Origin: Microvirga sp.
Lineage (GTDB): Bacteria; Pseudomonadota; Alphaproteobacteria; Rhizobiales; Beijerinckiaceae
Direction of reading: 5' to 3'
DNA length: 54,480 nucleotides
Assembly (NCBI RefSeq): GCF_014699075.1
Contig: NZ_JACXAB010000026.1
Span: forward strand, 1-54,480
The notes under the pieces are model-generated. The model was not told the origin of the DNA, searched no databases, and worked only from the letters and a program-made list of their open reading frames with translations. Shown here piece by piece: positions 6,968 through 15,680 of this stretch. The position numbers and the translations under genes were made by a program. Each line of letters begins with the position of its first letter. Position 1 is the stretch's first letter.

Positions 6968-8908
6968 CTACTTTTCCATCACATACATGCCGGGTGCATC
7001 CAGCAGGGGTGGGTGCTTCGCGCTGCCCATCGGGGGCAGCGCGCTCTTTCGGCCTGAGCGGTCCGAAAGCCAGGCGGTCCAATCCGGCCACCAGCTCCCC
7101 TCATGGCGGCTGGCGCTCTGCAGCCACTGATCGGGGCTGCTCGCTGCCCCGTCGCCAGCCTCCCGCGTCCAGTAGGTTCCCTTGCCACCTGGTGGGTTGA
7201 TGATCCCGGCAATATGGCCGCTGGAGGCACGGACGAACCGCACGTCTCCGCCGAACAGCTGAGTAATGCGCCAGGCTGCATCCCACGGCACGATGTGGTC
7301 CTTCTCTGCTCCTACGGCATAGGTGTCCTGGCCGATGCGGCCGAGATCAAGCACCTCGCCCTTGAGCGTGATCTTGCCTGGCTCGATCAGGTTGTTCTCA
7401 ACATAGGTGTTGCGCAGGTACCAGCTGTGGGCGGCGCGGGCCATCCGGGTGCCGTCGCTGTTCCAGTACAGCAGATCAAAAGCCGGCGGCTTGCTGCCCA
7501 TCAGGTAGTTGTTGACCACGTTGGCCCAGATCAGATCGTTCGAGCGCAGCAGGTTGAACATGTTCGACATCTCGCGGCTGTCGAGGTAGCCGCGCTCCAT
7601 CATCTGCTGCTCGATCAGATCGACCCCTGGCTCGTCCATGAAGACGGCTGTATCGCCCACGCGCGAGAAGTCCTGCAGGGAGACCATGAAGCTGGCCGAG
7701 TTGAAGCGTTTGTCGCCCTTGGCCGCGAGGACCGCCAGCGTCATCGTCAGCAGCGTCCCACCGATGCAGTAGCCCATAGCATTGACGGTAGGGCTGCCGG
7801 TGATCTCGCGCACCACATCGCTGGCTTCCAGCGGTCCGAGGTCCATGTAGTCCTCAATGCCGATCTCATCCATGGAAGCGTCCGGGTTCTTCCAGGAGAC
7901 CAGAAAGACCGTGAACCCTTGCTCTACCAGATAGCGCACGAGGCTGTTCTTCGGCTGCATGTCGAGGATGTAGTACTTGTTGATCCAGGGTGGCAGGATC
8001 AGCAGCGGCGTCTTGTGAACCTTCGCCGTTTTGGGCGCATACTGGATCAGCTCCATCAGGCGATTGCGATGGACCACCTTTCCGGGCGTGAGGGCAAGGT
8101 TCTTGCCTGGCGCAAAAGCCTCGGTGTCGACCATGCTCAGGCGCCCGGCCTGGAGATCGGCGGCCAGGTTGGCGGCCCCGGCTGCAATACTGGTTCCTCC
8201 GGTCTCGACGGCTCGTTGAAGAGCGACAGGGTTCGACAACAGGATCAGGGCAGGGCTCATGGCATCCACGAACTGGCGCAGATGGAAGTTGATGCGCTGC
8301 TGCTCGACCTCGTCCATGCCCTCCACACCGCCCTGCTGCAGTAGCCAATCGGACGCGAGCAGATAGATCTGCTGGAGAGTGCGATAAACAGGGTTGGCGT
8401 GCCATTCATGAGCAGCGAACCGCTTGTCTGTGGCAGAAGCTGGTCTTTCGGCTGACGATGAGCCGGCAAGACCAAGCCAGCGCTGCCCTGCTTCGTGCCA
8501 CACGTCGAGCGCGGAGCGCCATAGGTCTTGGTTGAGGTCCACGACGTCCAAGGCTGTGCCTGGTTTTCTCAGTGAGCGCAACCAGACTATACGCAGAGCC
8601 CGGGCGATCTCAGCCCAGTCGACAGGCACGACCTCGCGCAGAGGATTGGCGTTCCACATCTGGTCGATGGAGCGAAGAGTAGGATCCTGTGACAGGCTCC
8701 TCTGGAGTTGATCGACACCTCCGTCGATCAGACTCGAAACAGGGTTGTCCGTTGTCATCTGCCACCACGCAGTCCCTGGGTCAGCCAACGCCTTAGCTGG
8801 GGTGGACATCTGGTCCATCCAGGAGGCCCAAAGCCTCAGCATCACATCGGGCCCGGGCATGTTTCTGCCTATCTGCCCTTGGACTTTATCCGCATCCTGC
8901 CCTGTCAT
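6968..8908 (-). CDS. phaC: Class I poly(3-hydroxyalkanoate) synthase
   Basis: 646 residues. Polymerises (R)-3-hydroxyacyl-CoA into polyhydroxyalkanoate at the surface of cytoplasmic granules. The start is the ATG at 8908, with GGAGGG six bases upstream on the minus strand; the frame stays open for another 100 codons upstream, but that part is not synthase-like. The N-terminal domain covers about residues 70-280; the alpha/beta-hydrolase core holds the lipase-like box GYCIGG with catalytic Cys381, then Asp537 (AEKDHIV) and His565 (SSGHIAG). Length fits class I, which works without PhaE or PhaR. DUF6489 follows downstream; phaA and phaB are not in the window. Confidence 0.95.
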   Translation of the reverse strand: MTGQDADKVQGQIGRNMPGPDVMLRLWASWMDQMSTPAKALADPGTAWWQMTTDNPVSSLIDGGVDQLQRSLSQDPTLRSIDQMWNANPLREVVPVDWAEIARALRIVWLRSLRKPGTALDVVDLNQDLWRSALDVWHEAGQRWLGLAGSSSAERPASATDKRFAAHEWHANPVYRTLQQIYLLASDWLLQQGGVEGMDEVEQQRINFHLRQFVDAMSPALILLSNPVALQRAVETGGTSIAAGAANLAADLQAGRLSMVDTEAFAPGKNLALTPGKVVHRNRLMELIQYAPKTAKVHKTPLLILPPWINKYYILDMQPKNSLVRYLVEQGFTVFLVSWKNPDASMDEIGIEDYMDLGPLEASDVVREITGSPTVNAMGYCIGGTLLTMTLAVLAAKGDKRFNSASFMVSLQDFSRVGDTAVFMDEPGVDLIEQQMMERGYLDSREMSNMFNLLRSNDLIWANVVNNYLMGSKPPAFDLLYWNSDGTRMARAAHSWYLRNTYVENNLIEPGKITLKGEVLDLGRIGQDTYAVGAEKDHIVPWDAAWRITQLFGGDVRFVRASSGHIAGIINPPGGKGTYWTREAGDGAASSPDQWLQSASRHEGSWWPDWTAWLSDRSGRKSALPPMGSAKHPPLLDAPGMYVMEK

Positions 8909-9252
8909 GAGCGCCCTCCGCGTTTCTGTAGCTGCTGATCTCAGGTAAATCTCTGCCTTGCGTAAGCATCTAGGTGCCACTGCCTGCTCTGCCAGCGAGG
9001 TGTGGTAGGTGAACCAAGCGAAAGCGGATGAGCCGAGGGATGAATCCAACCGGCTCCGATCACCACGCCCAAGGCCATCAACTTGATGCTGGTGCAGCTC
9101 GGCGGCGCCCTCCCGTGCGAGTTCACCGGCCGAACCCGCTACCGCGCCTGGAGCATCGTGTAGGGCCTCTCTGGCTACGAAGGTGACGCCCCGTTGTTGC
9201 CTTACTGCCATGCTTCAGGGCTTCTTCACGAACCTTAACCGGAGAAGGCCAC
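8909..9252. other. Region between phaC and the divergent zinc-ribbon gene
   Basis: About 340 bases. The minus strand remains open in frame with phaC for 101 codons, but the reading is compositionally unlike a PHA synthase N-terminus and has no ribosome site. It probably holds the phaC promoter; no sigma-54 or EcfG-type match was found. Confidence 0.45.
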
Positions 9253-9579
9253 TTGTTTGAGGATCACGGAAGCACACGGATCAGTCTGGCCTGTCCTCAG
9301 TGCCACCAGATGTTCAAAGTCCGACTACGGAAGCTGCGGTTCGGCGCAGATCTGACCTGCCGCCTGTGCCGGCATGAGTTCTCGGCTCAGGAGGTTTCCA
9401 CTCGTCCAGAAGTTCAGGATGCTCTGGCGCGCATCCATAGGCTTGTGCAGCGAAGAACACAGCCGGAAGAGCCGTGTCAGCCAAGAGATATGGCAGCATC
9501 CATGCCGCCTCAGCCTTGCAAGATTGTTGAGCATCGCGGCAGAGGGGGGAGCAGGGCTCCTTTGACATCAAAGCCTTGA
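9253..9579 (+). CDS. Small zinc-finger protein
   Basis: 108 residues with a TTG start (GGAGAAGG at 9241-9248). CPQC and CRLC about 22 residues apart form a zinc ribbon within residues 14-41, followed by a charged, probably disordered tail rich in Pro and Arg. It resembles MJ0042-type small zinc ribbons. No partner is evident. Confidence 0.5.
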   Translation: MFEDHGSTRISLACPQCHQMFKVRLRKLRFGADLTCRLCRHEFSAQEVSTRPEVQDALARIHRLVQRRTQPEEPCQPRDMAASMPPQPCKIVEHRGRGGSRAPLTSKP

Positions 9580-9735
9580 ACGCAGAAACCACCTTGGGCC
9601 CAGCCCTGTTCGGCGACTTCGTCTTTACCCTAGCACGTAGCCCTGCTGGCCCTACCTAGTCGCCCTGGGCTGACTCTAGCCCACACGTCACCTCGGGAAA
9701 AAGACGCTGAAGGATCACACAGGCAAGCATCCGCT

Positions 9736-11369
9736 TTGGCGCCGTTCCGGCATCGCATCTTCCTCGCTGTCTGGATTGCCAGCCTTGCTTCCAACTTCGG
9801 CGGGCTGATCCAGTCGGTGGGTGCGGCCTGGCTGATGACATCGATCGGTGCATCGGTCGATCTCATTGCCCTGGTGCAGGCCTCGACGACGCTGCCGATT
9901 ATGCTGTTCTCACTTATGGCCGGTGCCATCGCCGACAACTTCGACCGGCGCAAGCTGATGCTCACCTCCCAGCTCTTCCTTCTGGCGGTCTCGATCGCCC
10001 TGACGCTGTGCGCCTACTTCGGTCTCGTGAAGCCCTGGCTCCTGCTGGCATTCACCTTCCTGGTCGGCTGCGGCACCGCCTTCAACGGACCCACCTGGCA
10101 GTCGCTGGTGGGTGAGATGGTGCCCCGCTCCGACCTGCCGGCTGCGATCGCCCTCAACAGCATGGGCTTCAACATTGCCCGCAGTGTCGGGCCGGCCTCG
10201 GTGGCCTCATCGTCGCAACTGTGGGCGCCTTCGCGGCCTTTGCCGTCAATGCCGTCAGCTATCTCGGTCTGATTGTCGTCCTGGCGCGCTGGCAGCCTCC
10301 CCGCCCGCCCAGGGCTTTGACGCCCGAAACGCTCGGGTCTGCCATGGCAGCCGGGATCCGCTATGTGGCCATGTCGCCCAATCTTGGTGTGGTGCTCCTG
10401 CGGGGAGCCGTGTTCGGCATCACGGCCATTGCCGTCCAGGCGCTGATGCCGCTCATTGCCCGCGACCTGATCCAGGGTGGTCCGCTCACCTTTGGCCTCC
10501 TGCTCGGGGCCTTCGGCGCCGGGGCGGTCGGTGGAGCCCTCTCGAGTACCCGTCTGAGGCAGGCCCTGTCCCTTGAGGCTCTGTTGCGGATTGCCTTCCT
10601 CAGCTTCGCCATCTGCGCGGTGGCCGCGGAATTGAGCTCCTTCGCAATCCTGACGATCGTCGCCATGGCTCTAGGTGGGGCTAGCTGGGTGCTGGCGCTC
10701 TCGAGCTTCAACGCCACCGTGCAGCTGTCCTCGCCCCGCTGGGTCGTGGGCCGTGCCCTCGCGCGGTACCAGATGGCGACCTTCGGCGGCATGGCCTTTG
10801 GCAGCTGGCTCTGGGGCGTAGCGGCTGAGGCATATGGGACGGCGGATGCTCTGCTGATGTCGGCAGGGGTGCTGGTTGCCGGAGCTGCCCTGGGCCTATG
10901 GCTCCCCTTGCCCGAGATGAAGACGCTGAACCTTGATCCCCTGGAGCGATGGAGAGAGCCTGACATTGCGGTGGACATTCTACCGCGGAGCGGCCTAGTC
11001 GTGATCACGATCGAGTACGCGATCCGGGAAGCCGATATGGTGGCCTTCCTCGCCGTGATGGAAGAGCGGCGGCGGATTCGGCGCCGGGACGGGGCGCGTC
11101 ATTGGACGCTGCTACGCGATCTGGAGAACCCTGAGATCTGGATCGAGCGCTACCACAACCCGACTTGGCTGGACTACGTGCGGCACAACCAACGCATCAC
11201 CCAGGCGGACGCGGCCGTGGGAGAACGGCTCCGAGCGCTGCATCAGGGACCAGGTCGGCCGCGCGTGCGACGCATGATCGAGCGGCAAACGGGTGGTCTG
11301 ACGTCTGATCTGGGGCATCGCGTCCATGATCTGGCTGACCCGCTGACCGACCCGACACGGACATCCTAG
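9736..11369 (+). pseudogene. MFS exporter (EntS/MFS_3 type) with a frameshift
   Basis: Two frames together encode one protein of about 540 residues. Frame one (9736 to about 10197) covers the first transmembrane helices, with the MFS loop motif DNFDRRK and the helix FNGPTWQSLVGEMVP. At 10195-10199 the sequence reads GCCTC where GCCCTC is needed to keep ...SVGPALGGLIVATVG...; one missing C moves the reading to the second frame, which then continues through the remaining helices and a C-terminal soluble domain with the look of an antibiotic-biosynthesis-monooxygenase-like fold (about residues 430-540). The start is also unclear: the only initiator near the family N-terminus is TTG 9736, and the frame is open upstream without ATG. 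Genuine decay or a base-call error in a C run are both possible. Confidence 0.85.
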
Positions 11370-11524
11370 GAAGATGTCATAGCAGTTCCAAGTTGCCCAG
11401 GCGGGAAAGCCTTTCCGGTTGCATTCGCGGGTAAGTCTTTGGGCACTACAGACCCGAATCGTGACCGACCTCAACTGAGCTCCCGGCTTACCCGGTCAGC
11501 ATGATGGGTGTAAGGCAGGGATTC

Positions 11525-12112
11525 ATGTTTACATTGGAGCACATCACGTCGCTTGAGCAGAGCATCAAGAAAAGCCGGTTCATCGCCGTGGCGGGTCCAG
11601 TTGCAAGTGAGCAGGAGGCCAAGACGTTCATGGCCGCCCATTCCGATCCGAACGCCAATCATAACTGCTGGGCTTGGCGGGTTAGTCAGACCTACCGGTT
11701 CAGCGACGATGGTGAGCCCAGTGGCACTGCCGGCAAGCCAATCCTGCAGGCCATCGATCGGCTCGAGCTCGACTATGTCGCGGTGGTCGTATTGCGGTGG
11801 TTTGGCGGGGTGCTGCTCGGCAGCGGCGGTCTTGGTCGTGCCTACGGCGGGACCGCAGCGGCCTGTCTGCGCGCTGCCAAGCGCATTGAAATCGTCCCGG
11901 TACAGGAAGCCACCATCTTCGTTCCGTTCTCCGACCTGGCGCTGGTCAAGGCCCGGCTTTCCAGTGCCTCGGGTGTTCAGATCCGCAACGAGAGCTTCAC
12001 GGAAGCAGGCGTGACCATAACAGCGGATCTTCCGAAAGCAGCCGCCCAGCTCATCATCCAGATGATCACCGACATTACAAGGGAAGGTGCGTCGGTAGCG
12101 GTGAAGGAATGA
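11525..12112 (+). CDS. yigZ: YigZ / IMPACT family protein
   Basis: 195 residues from MFTLEHITS, with AGGGA before the ATG; an ATG eight codons upstream has no better site. The family signature DDGEPSGTAGKPIL is complete, as is the WRV...RFSDDGEP context. IMPACT-type proteins have an RNase-PH-like fold; the eukaryotic member regulates Gcn2, and the bacterial YigZ role is undefined. The C-terminal DUF1949-type domain (about 135-190) is present. Confidence 0.9.
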   Translation: MFTLEHITSLEQSIKKSRFIAVAGPVASEQEAKTFMAAHSDPNANHNCWAWRVSQTYRFSDDGEPSGTAGKPILQAIDRLELDYVAVVVLRWFGGVLLGSGGLGRAYGGTAAACLRAAKRIEIVPVQEATIFVPFSDLALVKARLSSASGVQIRNESFTEAGVTITADLPKAAAQLIIQMITDITREGASVAVKE

Positions 12113-12351
12113 CCGCACTCCTGTCATTGTCCCTCGTCAGTGTGGAACTGATTGCGAACGGGTGGGGACGTCAGGCGCGGGCTGAAGGTGTTCCATGTCC
12201 GGGCAGGAGGCGTCCCCCAGTTTATCCGGTGCAATACGGGAACTTACCTTAATGTGAGCCGAGACCGTGGGTCCTAGCTGAGGCGTGCCCTGCGATAGGG
12301 ATGACGGTAAGGCTCTTGCTCTTCCGACTGCGTGGAGAACCGGACGCGTTC

Positions 12352-12720
12352 TTACGTTCCGCAAAAGTGGATCATGCCGGGCAGTTCACTGGCAAAAAAG
12401 CGAAAGAAAGCCGCCGAGGCCGTGCATCCAATAATGGCCGATGTGGCCGCCCGACGCTCCATCTCAACCGCCAGAGAGGCTGCACTCAAGGGGCTCAGGG
12501 CATAGGTGATGATCTCGTCCATGAGCCTGAAGGAGACGCTGGGATACCAGACTTGGTGACCTGGCCCGCTGCTCTGGATCACGCCAACGGTGCGTTCGTC
12601 ACTGTAGCCGGCCATCCGAATCTGTAACGTAGCCCGATAGAAAAGTTCCGCAAATGTGCAGACCTCAACCGGTTTCAGATCGAGGTGATCGATTGTGCCG
12701 TACACGGCAATGGTGTGCAT
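12352..12720 (-). CDS. Hypothetical protein
   Basis: 122 residues from MHTIAVYGTIDHL; the frame extends 37 codons upstream, but that part looks non-coding. A C-terminal hydrophobic stretch (about residues 92-108) could be a membrane helix. No recognised domain. The ribosome site is weak, so both start and reality are moderately uncertain. Confidence 0.45.
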   Translation of the reverse strand: MHTIAVYGTIDHLDLKPVEVCTFAELFYRATLQIRMAGYSDERTVGVIQSSGPGHQVWYPSVSFRLMDEIITYALSPLSAASLAVEMERRAATSAIIGCTASAAFFRFFASELPGMIHFCGT

Positions 12721-12930
12721 GTGGATTGCCCCAGAGGCGACTTTGTGCGCCTTCTGCTGATTCGTGCCTTTGGCGCAGCCACGGAGCAACGGCGCGCATT
12801 GCCGCGGCTCCTCTCGTCTGCCTCCCACCATATCTTCACAGCAGGTTTCGCATCGGACTGAGTTTGACCCATTGGCCTTAAAAGATGTGAATGGCGAACA
12901 CCTGCATCGTGAAGGGATGAGTGCCCCGGC

Positions 12931-13926
12931 TCACCTTTTTGTCAGCGACATGGCTGCATCGCCATAGCGCTTGCCAGCAAACTTTTCAGGCGCGAGCATG
13001 TCGCCGAGCGTCTTCAACTCGTCCGACGAAAGCGTAATCTCCGCAGCGGCGACGTTCTGCTCCAGATGCGCGATCTTCCGAGCTCCGGGAATGGGCACGA
13101 TGAAATCCCCTTGGTGGAGAACCCAGGCAAGCGCGAGCTGTGCAGCTGTCACGCCCTTTGACGCCGCCATTTCCTCCAGCAATTTCACGAGCGAGGCGTT
13201 CGCGGCCATGTTCTCGGGACTGAAGCGCGGAAGCGTCCGCCGGAAGTCCTCGGAACCGAAATCCTCCGGTTTCTGGATCTTGCCTGTCAGGAAGCCGCGG
13301 CCGAGGGGGCTGAATGGCACAAAGCCAATCCCAAGGTCGCGACAGGTGTCGAGGATTTCGCCTTCCGGATCGCGGGTCCAGAGCGAGTATTCGCTCTGAA
13401 GAGCGGAAATCGGATGGACAGCGTGAGCCCGGCGGATATGGGCGGCCCCCGCCTCGGAAAGGCCGAGCGCGCGCACTTTGCCTTCCTTCACAAGGTCCGC
13501 CATCGCCCCGACGGCCTCCTCGATTGGCACCTGCGGGTCGACGCGGTGCTGGTAGAGAAGGTCGATCACCTCGACCCCGAGCCGCTTCAACGACGCCTCG
13601 GCCACTTCGCGGACATGCTCCGGTCGGCTGTCGAGCCCGGACATGGCGCCCGCGCCGCTCTTGCTCGTGTCGATCCGAAAGCCGAACTTGGTGGCAATCA
13701 CCACCTTGTCCCGGTAGGGTTTCAGCGCCTTGCCCACCAGGATTTCGTTTTCGAACGGGCCATAGACCTCGGCCGTGTCGAAGAAGGTGACGCCAAGAGC
13801 GATGGCCCGATGAAGCGTGCGGATGGATTCCTGCTCGTCCTGGCCACCATAGGCGTGGCTCATCCCCATGCAGCCGAGCCCGACTGTCGAAACGGCGAGG
13901 TGAGGACCAAGTTTGCGCGTCTTCAT
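12931..13926 (-). CDS. Aldo/keto reductase
   Basis: 331 residues, full family length. NADPH-dependent reductase of carbonyl compounds on a TIM barrel. The catalytic tetrad is visible: Asp and Tyr in FFDTAEVYG (about 50-57), Lys in VIATKFGF (about 78), His in LYQHRVDP (about 125). The phosphate-binding end GARKIAHLEQN favours NADP. The opening GLGCMGMS and overall order match the AKR13-type group (YajO/YccK-like). AAGGGA precedes the ATG. It is transcribed alone; substrate unknown. Confidence 0.93.
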   Translation of the reverse strand: MKTRKLGPHLAVSTVGLGCMGMSHAYGGQDEQESIRTLHRAIALGVTFFDTAEVYGPFENEILVGKALKPYRDKVVIATKFGFRIDTSKSGAGAMSGLDSRPEHVREVAEASLKRLGVEVIDLLYQHRVDPQVPIEEAVGAMADLVKEGKVRALGLSEAGAAHIRRAHAVHPISALQSEYSLWTRDPEGEILDTCRDLGIGFVPFSPLGRGFLTGKIQKPEDFGSEDFRRTLPRFSPENMAANASLVKLLEEMAASKGVTAAQLALAWVLHQGDFIVPIPGARKIAHLEQNVAAAEITLSSDELKTLGDMLAPEKFAGKRYGDAAMSLTKR

Positions 13927-14264
13927 CAGGTGATCCCTTCTGTTTCACACCATGGAGCCATACAGAAGTTCCTCGGTGCGGTTGGTGAGATCAAGAAAAA
14001 TCAACCCAATTGGCAGATCCTCAGCCCTCCAGAAAGCAAACCGAACGTCTGGACCTGCGGGGGAGCGAACCCTTTCACGGCCATTCCTAAAGGCTCAAGT
14101 TGAAACGAACTGGACCTCTCACCAGCCGCCTAAACTTATTCTCTGCCTCGGATCTAATCTTTCGCTGCTTTTCTAATCTTTCGCTGCTTTTCTAAGCAAA
14201 CGCCTGGGTTGCGCCATCCCATACCTTCATCGGCGGTCACTGGGCGTCAGTCCCACCAACAACA
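13927..14264. other. Divergent intergenic region upstream of the urea operon
   Basis: About 340 bases between the aldo/keto reductase and urtA. It holds the short tandem repeat at 14156-14193 and ends at the sigma-54 promoter. No good NtrC dyad (TGCACC-N5-GGTGCA type) was found by eye. No gene is seen. Confidence 0.5.
14156..14193. repeat. Two perfect 19-bp tandem copies
   Basis: AATCTTTCGCTGCTTTTCT occurs at 14156-14174 and again, directly adjoining and identical, at 14175-14193. It lies 72 bases before the sigma-54 promoter. It may be a recent slippage duplication or a repeated activator site. Confidence 0.9.
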
Positions 14265-14281
14265 TTGGCACGGTTCTTGCT
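14265..14281 (+). promoter_or_regulatory. Sigma-54 (RpoN) promoter of the urt-ure operon
   Basis: TTGGCACGGTTCTTGCT: the invariant GG (14267-14268) and GC (14279-14280) are exactly 10 bases apart, in the TGGCAC-N5-TTGC context. Transcription should begin near 14291, about 40 bases before the urtA ATG. Sigma-54 with NtrC is the usual control of urea uptake under nitrogen limitation. Confidence 0.87.
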
Positions 14282-14330
14282 TGTAGTCCCATGCTGCACC
14301 TGAACCAGGGCAGGCAAGGGAGAAGAACCT

Positions 14331-15620
14331 ATGTCGATATTCAACATGACGCGGAGAAGCCTGATGGCGCTGGCAGCAGCGGCTCTGGTTTCGGGCGCCA
14401 CGGCGGGAACCGCAAAAGCAGAGGAAACGATCAAGGTAGGGGTTCTCCACTCATTGTCGGGCACGATGGACATCAGCGAGACCACCCTGAAGGATGTCAT
14501 GCTGATGCTCGTCGAGGAGCAGAACAAGAAAGGCGGACTGCTTGGCAAGAAACTTGAGGCAGTTGTCGTCGATCCGGCTTCCAACTGGCCGCTCTTCGCC
14601 GAGAAGGCCCGTGAGCTCATCAGCCAGCACAAGGTTTCCGCCGTCTTCGGCGCTTGGACCTCCGTCTCCCGCAAGTCCGTGCTGCCGGTCCTCAAGGAAC
14701 TCAACAGCATCCTGTTCTACCCGGTCCAATACGAGGGCGAGGAGAGCGAGCGGAACGTATTCTATACGGGCGCTGCCCCGAACCAGCAGGCAATCCCGGC
14801 CGTCGACTACCTCGCTAAGGAGGAGAAGGTCGAGCGCTGGGTTCTGGCCGGAACGGACTACGTCTATCCCCGCACCACCAACAAGATCCTGGAGGCCTAT
14901 CTGAAGTCCAAGGGCGTGAAGGCCGAGGACATCATGATCAGCTATACGCCGTTCGGGCATTCCGACTGGCAGACCGTCGTTGCCGACATCAAGAAGTTCG
15001 GCTCCTCCGGCAAGAAAACGGCAGTCGTCTCCACAATTAATGGCGACGCCAACGTGCCGTTCTACAAGGAGCTCGCCAACCAGGGGGTAAAGGCGACCGA
15101 TATTCCGGTCGTAGCTTTCTCAGTCGGTGAAGAGGAACTCGCAGGCATCGACACGAAGCCCCTCGTTGGACACCTCGCAGCCTGGAATTACTTCCAGTCG
15201 GTCGATACTCCCGAGAACAAAGCTTTTATTGAGAAGTGGAAGGCCTACACCAAGAATCCGAAGCGCGTCTCGAACGATCCGATGGAAGCCCATGTGATCG
15301 GTTTCAACATGTGGGTGAAGGCCGTCGAGAAAGCCGGCACGACGGATCCGGACAAGGTGATCGACGCCATCGTCGGCATCAAGGTTCCGAACCTCACCGG
15401 CGGCGTCTCGGAGATGCTCCCAAACCACCACATCACCAAGCCGGTGCTGATCGGCGAGATCAAGGAGGACGGTCAGTTCGACACCGTCTGGCAAACCGAT
15501 GATCTGGTAGCGGGCGATGCCTGGTCGAAGCACTTGGAGGGTTCGAAGGACCTCATCGCCGACTGGCAGACCGTCAAGTGCGGCAACTACAACACCGTGA
15601 CGAAGAAGTGCGGTTCCTAG
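14331..15620 (+). CDS. urtA: Urea ABC transporter, periplasmic binding protein
   Basis: 429 residues, normal for UrtA. Delivers urea to the UrtBC channel. The N-terminus TRRSLMALAAAALV...AKAEE is a signal peptide with a twin-Arg start, placing the protein in the periplasm. The mature part is a type I periplasmic binding fold of the amide/branched-chain group, with HSLSGTMDISE, FGAWTSVSRKSVLP and LFYPVQYEGEE typical of urea-binding members. AAGGGAGAAG precedes the ATG. First gene of the operon. Confidence 0.95.
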   Translation: MSIFNMTRRSLMALAAAALVSGATAGTAKAEETIKVGVLHSLSGTMDISETTLKDVMLMLVEEQNKKGGLLGKKLEAVVVDPASNWPLFAEKARELISQHKVSAVFGAWTSVSRKSVLPVLKELNSILFYPVQYEGEESERNVFYTGAAPNQQAIPAVDYLAKEEKVERWVLAGTDYVYPRTTNKILEAYLKSKGVKAEDIMISYTPFGHSDWQTVVADIKKFGSSGKKTAVVSTINGDANVPFYKELANQGVKATDIPVVAFSVGEEELAGIDTKPLVGHLAAWNYFQSVDTPENKAFIEKWKAYTKNPKRVSNDPMEAHVIGFNMWVKAVEKAGTTDPDKVIDAIVGIKVPNLTGGVSEMLPNHHITKPVLIGEIKEDGQFDTVWQTDDLVAGDAWSKHLEGSKDLIADWQTVKCGNYNTVTKKCGS

Positions 15621-15631
15621 CCGTTCAAAGA

Positions 15632-15656
15632 TGAGGGCGGCTGCTGCTGCCCTCAC
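15632..15656 (+). other. Intercistronic hairpin between urtA and urtB
   Basis: TGAGGGC (15632-15638) pairs with GCCCTCA (15650-15656) around an 11-base loop; no T run follows. Such hairpins downstream of binding-protein genes commonly protect the upstream message, so that the binding protein is made in excess over the membrane subunits; that role is inferred here. Confidence 0.5.
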
Positions 15657-15680
15657 TCCCCTCCGGTCAAAGTCTATTTC

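Noticed and set aside
7103..8344. 413-codon open frame on the plus strand
   Set aside because: Antisense shadow of phaC; His/Gln/Val/Asp-rich composition typical of the reverse reading of a GC-rich gene.
14290..14310. TGCACC...GGGCA as an NtrC dyad
   Set aside because: The half-sites are poor at the required spacing, and the position is downstream of the promoter.
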